Of a stretch of DNA of 22,277 bases, positions 9,760-17,793 are shown piece after piece (position 1 is the first letter of the stretch; each line of letters begins with the position of its first letter). The notes beneath the pieces were generated by a model. It was given only the letters and a program-made list of their open reading frames with translations. It was not told the origin of the DNA and did no database searches. Source of the stretch: Isoetes engelmannii (lineage: Eukaryota; Streptophyta; Lycopodiopsida; Isoetales; Isoetaceae). The translations under genes and the position numbers were made by a program. The DNA is taken from contig JAANSK020259051.1 of the NCBI GenBank assembly GCA_011763485.2, positions 1 to 22,277 on the forward strand. Reading direction: 5' to 3'.

Positions 9760-10065
9760 TTTTTTTTTTTTTTTTTTTTTTTTGTAAGGATGACAAATAT
9801 ATTCATCATTAAATCGTTAAAACAATCCATAAGTCTGAGGTACAGATTTAAAGCCCAGAGGAAAAAATGTCCTTCTGTGCAAAGCTGCCTGGGAGACTCA
9901 GATCATCTATGTGCAAAGCCTCTATAACCCTTGGACTCTAGATCATCATTATGAACTGCTGGAGCTCGTTCTTGTCGAGTTGTCTTCTTACATGAAACAT
10001 GCGTCCAACCATTATTATGCCCCCTACCCTTACCTTACTCAGTGCATCGAGCGGCTCCAACTGCA
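9760..10065 (-). mobile_element. 5'-truncated LINE-like 3' end, minus strand
   Basis: A run of 24 T (9760-9783) is the poly-A tail of a minus-strand insertion. Directly before the tail, in element orientation, comes tgatgaatatatttgtcatc, a typical 3'-UTR end of plant LINEs. About 280 bases further the element seems to end: ttgaaga at 10066-10072 repeats ttgaaga at 9752-9758 beside the T-run, a possible 7-bp target duplication. No RT motif remains, so assignment to LINEs rests on tail type and truncation. It could also be a processed retrocopy of another transcript. Confidence 0.55.
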
Positions 10066-10072
10066 TTGAAGA

Positions 10073-10844
10073 CATTCCATTAGAATATAGAAGAAAATAT
10101 AAATAGTCCATTTAAGGATGCGTAGATTCAAAGATGCTAGATTGTATCGATTTGATCTCTATGTTGAATAAACTATGTTCATTTGTAGGATCAAACCCTC
10201 TATCACCACAATTCCTACACTGCCAATCCATAGGACTTGGCACTAGGTTTGGGAAATGAGTTGGAAGCAATTTAGGCAGATCCATATTGTAGATTTAAAT
10301 ATACTTTCTTCAAACATACTTTCTTTAACACGAAAGTAAGAAGGTAGAGAAAGAGAATTTTAACCTCCATTGGAGAGAAACAAGTCCTATAAAACAAGGA
10401 AATTCGCCATGCTAAGATTAGGCACATTTATCCACGACAAACTATACAAACATATAGATCCAAAAAGGTGGTCCCATGACACAAATAAATGTGAATAGAT
10501 TCTTATTGTGTAATGTATTTGAGCTAAGGTTCTCTTTAAAACATAGTTTATCATGTTAATGTTAATGGTATTTCCAATGAAATCACAAATCACTCTGTGT
10601 ACATCATCGCCATAACCGAAGCTTAACCATTTGGGGGCTTCTTGTATCCATGCAACTGCCAGCTGAATGCGCTGTGCAAATAATTGCCGAAAAATCTCTG
10701 TGAAAAAATAAAAAGACCTCATACGCCATATCTACCGTCTTTTAGCGACCTGTGTTGGACGAAGTCCATCGACGCCATGGCCGGAGCTGTTGCGAAGAAA
10801 AAAATGGCAAAAAAGAGAGGAAGAAAAATCGCTTCTAAGTTCCA
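10073..10844. other. Unassigned region with one 111-codon minus-strand frame
   Basis: A minus-strand frame is open from 10722 to 10387 (AVAWIQEAPKWLSFGYGDDV in the middle). It has no motif I recognise and no clear continuation by splicing. A second minus frame (10937-10719) lies just upstream and begins inside the fold-back element at 10845-10969. I cannot tell whether they are exons of an unknown gene or chance. The rest is AT-rich without structure. Confidence 0.3.
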
Positions 10845-10969
10845 TATGGTGGTGGCATGCCACCTAGTCCCACATTCCGGTGTGACCGTTGACCCGCTCC
10901 TGGCTATCGCCAGTCGCGGCACCCCACCGGTCCACATCGGAATATGGTCCCAGGTGGCATGCTACCATA
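10845..10969. repeat. Near-palindromic fold-back element (about 60-bp arms)
   Basis: The left arm (from tatggt at 10845) and right arm (to accata at 10969) are imperfect reverse complements over their whole length. Shared blocks include gcatgccacct, cattccg or tattccg, gtgaccg or gtggaccg and ctggc, meeting at a short loop near 10911 (ctggctatcgccag). It is GC-rich against an AT-rich surround. A ta dinucleotide sits at each end, so a Stowaway-type MITE with a TA duplication is possible, but that is ambiguous because the ends are palindromic. Transcribed from either strand it would fold into one long hairpin. Confidence 0.75.
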
Positions 10970-11427
10970 CATAGGTTCTTAATCCAAATTCAACAAGAAG
11001 TTCTAAAGCATCACATAATATAATCTAATAAAAAGTACGTTTCTTAAAGAGACACTTAGAAGGGCATCAATAACGTGTATACCGTGCCCACATTTTATCT
11101 ACACGGATGTGGCCCAGAGCAACGAGTTTAATAAAGGAGGATTGTATATGATGGATATAAGCGATTGGCTGAAAGATGCACAACAAAGCAATGGTGTTTA
11201 GGACAGCGAAATGTGTACACAACAAATTGAGTTGAATTGGGAAAGGGACAACTGGATAATTGCACGTTACAAACTCAACTTAAAGAGATTTCTTTGAGTT
11301 TAGGGTTTCTAATCCTGGGTGCTTCCTAGAAGAGGGTTACTACAACATTGCTTGTATGTCGGAGATGGGGCTTGTAGATGCATAAACTGTAGCATTATGG
11401 TATAGTGATGGGGAAACAAACGGCAGT
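10970..11427. other. Unassigned AT-rich region
   Basis: No coding, RNA or repeat signal is recognised between the fold-back element and MITE-3. Confidence 0.5.
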
Positions 11428-11647
11428 GCCAGTGTTGAGCAAAGTCCGGGGAACACTAGAAACAACCGGTTGAAATTGCAAATTTTCCGGTTAAGTTTTT
11501 GAGTTGCAGGAAATTTTTCAACAAGTTTCTTTATGGTTTTTTAATAAGACAATGGAAACTTTCGGCTCTAAAAACTAGATATCCGACTGGCCAAAATAAC
11601 CATAGGAAATTTTCCGATGGGACCTAAAAAGTTTGCCCAACACTGGC
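11428..11647. mobile_element. MITE-3: 220-bp element with 16-bp TIRs
   Basis: The left end gccagtgttgagcaaa (11428-11443) and right end tttgcccaacactggc (11632-11647) are reverse complements except for one position. They are flanked by aaacggcagt (11418-11427) and aaaaggcagt (11648-11657), which match at 9 of 10 bases. Duplications of 9-10 bp suggest Mutator-type insertion. An alternative reading, with termini starting at cagtgttg, would resemble hAT ends, but the flanks then match less well. There is no coding capacity. The interior has several aaattttccgg-like motifs. It lies about 860 bp upstream of the ACBP start codon, probably in or near the promoter. Confidence 0.7.
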
Positions 11648-11657
11648 AAAAGGCAGT

Positions 11658-12295
11658 GAGTTTGGATAATATTAGGAGAGGGTGCCCTTCTTCCACCCGA
11701 TATCCTTAAATGATCCACTTTTTGCCAATGAAAACCTTACCCTTTACTAGCCCACCTTAAGAACTATTGTAAATTGGACTATTGTTGGGAACTTGGTGGG
11801 CCAATGAAGATAAGTGTGAGCGTTTAGTGGTCCGTTGAAGGGCAGTTGGTGATCTATTGGGGATAAATTAACCATACAACTTAAAATCACCATAACGGCC
11901 TTCAAATCTGCCAAGACGACTCGAGTTTGGTATTAATTGAAAGCTGGACTCGGAAATTTTATTATGCTATTTTACAATAGAGATGTAAAATGGTTAAACC
12001 TATGATAACATAGTTTTTGTCCTTAAGTGCGTGCTTCCGTTTCGTGGATGATAAAATTCAATTCAATTCAGTTCCAAATACGAGAACTAATAGAACATGA
12101 TTCAAAAGCTAAAGTGCAAACCAAGTTAGAGGTAGGGTAAACATATTAAGAGACAAAACAAAACAGACACTAGAGCAGTTGGACCTAGCCAACAAACCCA
12201 TTGAAGAAAAGGCAATTTAGCCACATCATCTCAGAGTCAGCAGCACTTAGCTGCCAGTACCAAAATGTGCTCTGGTTTCTCTATCGGCATATCCC
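11658..12295. promoter_or_regulatory. Upstream region of the ACBP gene
   Basis: This stretch has no convincing reading frame and directly precedes the ACBP leader, so it probably holds the promoter. I see no unambiguous TATA box. A pentanucleotide-like attcaattcaattcag occurs at about 12056-12071. Assignment is by position only. Confidence 0.35.
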
Positions 12296-12358
12296 ATGGC
12301 GTCCTATTTTAGACCCCCATCGACTTCCGGCATGGTTCCTCCGGCGATGGCGCCCTAG
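12296..12358 (+). promoter_or_regulatory. Upstream ORF in the probable ACBP leader
   Basis: A 20-codon ORF starts at 12296 in a favourable initiation context (cccatggcg) and ends at tag 12356-12358, about 150 bases before the ACBP start. It is rich in Pro and Ser and contains two further in-frame ATGs. Another short ORF (12360-12422) follows. A plausible leader intron would remove 12417-12495 (caag|gtattt to tttag|gattcc). If this is transcribed leader, the uORFs could reduce ACBP translation. The transcription start is not identifiable here. Confidence 0.35.
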
Positions 12359-12507
12359 AATGGTTCTTCTTCTTCCTCTTGCTTCTCCTTCACTTTTTTC
12401 ACAGCTTCTCCAAGGTATTTAGTGTTTTGCTTTTGTGGGTTCCGGCTGCCGGTTCATTTCCTTTAGTTGTTGCTCTTCATATATATCGGATTTAGGATTC
12501 CTCCTCG

Positions 12508-14720
12508 ATGTGGCAGTGGATTGCCATAGCCGGTAACTGGCAGGATGCCGCCCAATCCGTTATTCTGGCAATTATATTCGCATTCATGATTGCCAAACTT
12601 GTTTCGCTTATTATTTCCATAAGAAGTGATAACCTACGGGTGGAACGCAGTACAGATGAGGACCCAGCTTTTGTTGAAAGATATCCGGAAGACACCTCTC
12701 TTTTGGAAGGTGATTCTCCAGAATCTGAAAGTGAATCTGAGGCAGAAACCGCACCCTCTGCTAGTCTTAGAGTCGATGAAAAGCCAGAGTATTTTGTGCA
12801 GTCGGAGGTTAAGAACAAAGAGAGGGACATTGAAATCACAGAAGAGGCAAGCCAGCCTGTGGAGGGTTTGATTATTGAAGATTTAAAAATACCAGGTGAG
12901 GCGAGATCTGAAGCTGTGGAAATGCCAGTTTCGAGTACTGAAACAGAAGTAGAGGTTGAAAAGGAAGCTCAGACAGGGGATGATTCTGGGCAAACCTACA
13001 GTGTGCAGGCTCAAGCGGAGAGTTCAGATGATAATTCAGATTGGGAAGGTGTTGAGAGTACTGAACTAGATGAACATTTTGGTGCAGCTGCAAGTTATGT
13101 TGCAGCAGTTGGCCATGCTGTAAAGATTCCTCAAGATGCTCAATTACAGTTGTATGGACTTTATAAAATTGCTACAGAAGGGCCCTGCAGAATCCCACAG
13201 CCATCTGCTTTGAAGATGACTGCAAGAGCCAAATGGTATGATCTCGGTCTCTCAGCTTAATTATTTATCATATTTGAAATCTATATTATAACCCTAGTAT
13301 TTGCCCAAGGACTCTGTGCTTATCACTGGCTGCCGTCTTTGGAGGTCTGTCAAAAATGAAAATGCATGGTTGAAAGCTGAAATCTTTCATTTTCCTAATA
13401 TTTTTTCTTCTAGTAATAATGTGTAGTATTATGATTAAAGCTAAAAAGATGGATTCAGAAAATTTTTGTTGTCTAACAATGTCAAGTAACTGTGTGCCCT
13501 ATTTGGTCTTTAATGTGCAAGGAATGCTTGGCAGAAACTAGGGGACATAAGTCCAGAGGAGGCTATGCAACGGTACATTACGATAGTGTCCGAGATCGCC
13601 CCCGATTGGAACCAAGATTCTCAGAAAGTAAACTTTCCAGGCTTCAACACGTAAAGGGTGCATAAACTGTTCCATTTAGTTTGCTTTGCTTCCATCTATT
13701 AAGTCCCACCAAACTGTTCCATTTAATTTGCTTTGCTTCCATCTATTAAGCCGGACGTGAAGTGATAGCATCATGAGAGTGTAGTTGCATCCATGCTACA
13801 TTACAGGAAGGAGTATTTGCCAAATCTGATGACAGTCTTGTTGTTGGTTTTAGAAACTAAAAGAACATGAGAGTAGTTCACAACAATCAAGTGCTACCAG
13901 CTCCACGTCCAAACAGAGTACAATGGGTCCGGTTTTTAGCATTCCAACTAATGAGGAACGTGCTGGAGATGAAGGGTAAATGTCTTGACATGGCTCTTTT
14001 TGTTTATGAACAGATGGAAATCAGATTGGATAGTTTTATAGCCTTCACTCAGGACTCCTTTTGAAAAGACTGTCTGTGAGAACTGTGTTTTGTTTCCGTT
14101 TGTATGCTGTATCCGCAAACTAAGTTGTCCATGTTTAATATGCTTAGGACTCTAGAAGAAATCCATGTCTGTGCAAGAGAAGGTGATATTGAGGGCCTGG
14201 GCAAGCTTTTTGAGCGAGGCACACCCGTGGATCTGGAAGGTTCTGTGCACTTCCAAGCATGTGTTGATGTTTTGGGAAGTTTATATTATCAGTGATTGTA
14301 TTTTTATGGATCTTGAAGCAGACAGTGAGGGACGAACAGCACTGCATTGGGCATCAGATCAAGGCCATTTGGAAGTTGTAAAGCTTCTGGTTGCAAAGGG
14401 TGCAGAGATTGATGCAAAGGTATCCACTTGTCTTCTTTGAAATTCCTTTTTGTCGGTCTGTTCCTGGTCGCAAATATAGAGTGTCAGCAAGCATAGTTCT
14501 TTATTGGATCAGGAGCTTGCTATTGGTTGACCTCATTGGCTTCTATAAATCTCTCTTCCAGGATCATGAAGGACAGACATCTCTTCACTATGCTGCAATA
14601 TGCGAACAGGAGGAGATAGCGAGGTTCTTAGTGGATAAAGGCGCAGGTATTTATTCCTCCGACAATGAGGGTAGCATGCCATCTAAAATATGCCCAACCA
14701 GCTGGACTTGGATGAAATGA
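12508..14720 (+). CDS. ACBP: Class II (ankyrin-repeat) acyl-CoA-binding protein, six exons
   Basis: Binds and carries long-chain acyl-CoA esters at membranes; plant class II members (Arabidopsis ACBP1/2 type) sit at ER and plasma membrane and bind partners through ankyrin repeats. Proposed exons: 12508-13235, 13522-13627, 13854-13975, 14148-14239, 14322-14419, 14562-14720. Every intron is GT-AG and every join keeps frame, giving 434 residues. An N-terminal membrane helix (about 17-38, VILAIIFAFMIAKLVSLI) is followed by a long acidic linker, then the ACB domain (about 186-275) with DWEGVESTELDE, LQLYGLYKIATEGPC and SALKMTARAKWNAWQKLG; the ligand-binding Tyr and Lys residues are present. Exon 3 holds a Ser-rich linker with MGPVFS, typical of this class. 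Two clear ankyrin repeats follow (DSEGRTALHWASDQGHLEVV and DHEGQTSLHYAA), after a weaker first unit, with a conserved Trp-rich end (WTWMK). The start is the first in-frame ATG after tag at 12493. No damage is seen. At 434 residues it exceeds the 338-354 I recall for Arabidopsis. Confidence 0.93.
13664..13750 (+). repeat. 47-bp tandem duplication in ACBP intron 2
   Basis: A unit beginning aaactgttccattta (13664-13710) is repeated immediately at 13711-13750 with one substitution (tttagtttg versus tttaatttg). The second copy lacks the last seven bases. The near identity points to a recent slippage or repair event. It does not touch the splice sites. Confidence 0.9.
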
Positions 14721-14905
14721 ACACACACAGCAATTGTTTGCAACGTCTGAAATAAGGCAAGAGGGTGGATGTGATGTGCTCAGTCTCTCTGAAAGTACTA
14801 TAGCTCCTTGTCAACACATCAAACAACCCTCACATTTATATCAAGTCAGATGTTGCATGCTACGGTGTATATATCATTCCTGTGGTAGTTATGCTTTTAG
14901 ACATA

Positions 14906-14915
14906 AATAAATAAA
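14906..14915 (+). terminator. Candidate polyadenylation signal of ACBP
   Basis: Two overlapping aataaa hexamers occur about 185 bases after the ACBP stop codon, with T-rich sequence following. Position and composition fit a plant 3' UTR; there is no direct evidence of use. Confidence 0.4.
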
Positions 14916-14920
14916 TACTT

Positions 14921-15769
14921 CAAATTGCACCATTTTTCTTTTTCCCCTCACCAAAAACGATGTATATCTCATTGTAATAGTATATTGTTGTTAAATGGGT
15001 GCACCTTATTTTAAGTGTACGTTTTATTCTTTTTGTTTTACTATTGAATAATTATTATTTAACATTTTCAACATGATTGAGTAAAATCCAAGAGAGCTAG
15101 AGTGAACTAGAATCGAGTGAGTAAAATTCAAACATTGACCCAATATTTATGCTTGTCTATAAATGCTCTTATGCTTTGAAGTCCCTATAAGGTTCCCTGT
15201 TTGTTTTTTAAGGAATTAAGGCGTATTTAGGTAGTGGTTGTGGATAAGATTTTTGTTGGCGTATGTATGTGAATGCATATAAATATGTTTGTTGCAGTTG
15301 TTTTTTTTTGAGGCCCATGCCTTATTTTAATGGCTTACAAAAGGTAAGTTTTTTTTGGACGTCTTCTGCGAAATAGGCTGCCGCCTGTGTTGAAGAGCCG
15401 ACCATCACTTGGATGCGGCGACCATATCTTGTTTTTTAAGCATGATCCGTCCCCGAGGAGACAAATTTGGCTCCGGTTTGCACAAGCCGAATTATTTGGC
15501 TTCTTATCCTTCCTGGATAATCAGATTCTTATTCGATGAAGTTGGCTTGTGGTTGTGTTGGTTGTTCTTGTCAGACACCAAATATTTGATTTTTAAAGAG
15601 AACGAGTTCCTGTGACGACTTTTAGCCACGGATGTTGAAGAAGGTAGTTTAAAAAGCTTGCTTCTTCTTTGATGTGCTGCTGGCTAGGCTAGTGCTTAGA
15701 ACTTAAGAATGTGAATTGCTCTTTGTTGTCCTTTCCACATTTCCAGTGTCAATTTTCTATGGTAACTGA
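14921..15769. other. AT-rich region downstream of ACBP
   Basis: No gene is recognised. A T-run of nine near 15300 followed by gaggcccatgcc could be the reversed tail of a small minus-strand retroelement, but nothing else supports this. A short frame at 15409-15615 shows no domain. Confidence 0.4.
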
Positions 15770-16495
15770 ATTGAGTGTGATGATGCTAAGCATGCGGCTC
15801 GTTCAAGGGGAATTGTGTTCAAAGAGAAGGATTCCAGTAGCAGATTTGTCTTGCCATTTCGTGTGTATAGGCCTTGTAAGCCTAGCGCCATCCTTTCTGC
15901 GATCTGCGAGAGATGTAAAAAAAACCCTGGTGAGAGTGTAATGCATTGCTTAGATTGTGAAGGACGGGGTCCTGAAAGCAGTAGGATGGCGAAATTGAGA
16001 CGGAGAAGTGCAGATGTAGGCGAGAAGCACGTGTCTTGGGTTGAGGAGTTACGTGGATGTAGTATAGCTCAGGAGCCCGTATTTGCAGGTGGGTCTGATA
16101 ATGTTATTCGCCATGTGAGCAATTGCATGAACGTATGCGATGGAGGCCGATTTGATCACTCCAATTCAGAGAGGACGCCAACTTTTATTGAGAAAGAGGG
16201 AAGGAGGACTGTGCGGGGTTGGCAAAGGTGTTTGAAGATAGAAGTGGAGTAACTTCTGCCAGTAATCAAAGGGGACGTGGTGGAGTTAAGAAGAGTGTGA
16301 GTAGTCATAGAGTAGAGGCAGGAAGGTTGTTGAGGATGTCCTTGTTCTGCAGACGATTGGAGTGGTTGCACATTCTCAGGCCGTGGGGAAAACAATTTTG
16401 TAAGAGTGGGTGATCAAGCGTCTGGAAACGCGAATGCTGAGAGAGAATCGGCAAGAGACCGTGGTTGTGGTCTTAGACGTGGATGTGGACGTTGA
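15770..16495 (+). pseudogene. Broken coding region with CxxC-x9-CxxC cluster and Gly/Arg-rich end
   Basis: A frame open from 15770 to 16252 reads like real protein: CDDAKHAARSRGIVFKEKDS at its start, then AICERCKKNPGESVMHCLDC, with two CxxC pairs nine residues apart that could bind a metal. Similar-looking protein continues in the other frame (16219-16360, with SNQRGRGGVKKS) and returns to the first frame for RDRGCGLRRGCGR, ending at tga 16493-16495. These switches imply two or more indels, or unrecognised introns. I do not recognise the family. A putative splice acceptor (ttccacatttccag) lies upstream near 15745. LINE B2 begins within about 100 bases downstream. Confidence 0.4.
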
Positions 16496-16589
16496 TTCGT
16501 GCAACATACATGGTCCGCCAAGCATATGATAGACACTCCAACTTGGCAGTCAACCGCATTTGTACGCACCCTTGTCAGCACAGACATCT

Positions 16590-17620
16590 AAAGAGCGCTG
16601 GAACATGTTCGGGCAGTGGCAGAGCGCAACATAGCACGAGTCGCAAGTTTGACAGAGGAGATCCAGACCTCTGCACTGAAACTGCTAAGGAAGCAACTGG
16701 CATCAAAAAACAGCGGTGTCAATCCTAGAGACTCGAGTGGAACAACTCGAAGATGGGCTCCTCCTACTTCACTTTGACAGGCAACAGGCAAAGGTAACAC
16801 TTGCTGCCCTACAGACTTGTGTCGACGACTTGTGTCGACGGCCTATCTTCCAGCATGGAGACCATGGTTCACTACAGGCAAGATTTTGAGCAGGAGACTC
16901 GGACACTCCTGCCCACCTGGACACGAAATTTGAACAGACGAGATCGCTTGAAGCTAGGGCCGGTGGTTTGGCTCAAACCACTGCTGCTAGGGCGCGGAGT
17001 TGGTTTTCAAACTCTAAGGGCTGGAACATAAGGTCACTGTGCAGGACAGAGAAGTGCATACCTTCAAACCACAGTTGCTCAATAGGGGAAGGGCCTCCAT
17101 GCAAAAGCCCATGCCTTGGTGAAACACTATGCGGGCACAATGGAAAAACACGGCAGACACCTACAAAATTCGAACCGGTCAGACAGAATTCGTCTCGTCC
17201 CCAGCACAAGAGACAACGCATACTGCACCAGCCAACATGGCTCCACGAAGGGGGCAATCACAGGACTGGAGACGGAGAAGCCACAATGTGGTACTGTGCG
17301 GCCTTCCTGAGATAGCGAAGGAGGACCTCATTCGCAGCCTCACGACGCAGATCCTTGGCCCCATGACATTCCCTGCACTTGTTCGCATTGTGAGAGCAAG
17401 CCGCCACGATGCTCAACGCCCGAATCACACTCGCCTTGTCATCTTCATAGTTGTTGATGCGCAGGGGTGCCATACTATATGTCAGAGCAAGAAGTCAAAG
17501 GGAAAATCTCTGTATGTAGGTCCAGACCTCACCCCAGAGCAACAAGAATCCCTCAGGAGTTAGCTTGACAGGGTTAGACAATGCCACAATCAAGGAGGAG
17601 CAACAGGCCTAGGCCGAGGC
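16590..17620 (+). pseudogene. LINE B2 ORF1 (coiled-coil and RRM-like nucleic-acid chaperone), broken
   Basis: The N-terminal part, spread over more than one frame, has heptad-like helices (ALEHVRAVAERNIARVASL near 16595, then LETRVEQLEDGLLLLHFDRQ near 16728). A well-preserved frame at 17129-17563 contains RRSHNVVLCGLPEIAKEDLI, the start of the RRM-like domain of L1-type ORF1 proteins, and ends with GKSLYVGPDLTPEQQESLR, matching the C-terminal portion of that domain. Such proteins form trimers that bind LINE RNA. A Pro/Ser/Thr/Ala-rich stretch follows before ORF2. Several frame changes and stops separate the coiled coil from the RRM-like part, so no functional product is expected. Confidence 0.75.
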
Positions 17621-17793
17621 AAGATGTATGTCTGCTACAGTCGCCCCTGCCCCAGCACCTTACACTACCTCCACTGCCCACTAGCCGTAGCCCCCCAGCC
17701 AGCTGCCTTTGCTCCAATGCTTCTCGCTCTACCCCTGCCACTTCGCCTGCCACAACTCAGTCTGCACAGGCCTCTGATGCTAACAAATAGGAA

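Noticed and set aside
10684-10974. 96-codon plus-strand frame with a Lys-rich stretch
   Set aside because: Half of it lies in the fold-back element and the rest in AT-rich spacer; the basic run comes from an A-rich tract.
12492-12839. 115-codon minus-strand frame
   Set aside because: Antisense to ACBP exon 1; the Ser-rich product mirrors the Glu/Ser-rich linker codons.
15300-15345. Another reversed LINE tail at the T9 run
   Set aside because: Only the T-run and a short gaggcccatgcc motif support it; no coding remnant or target duplication is visible.
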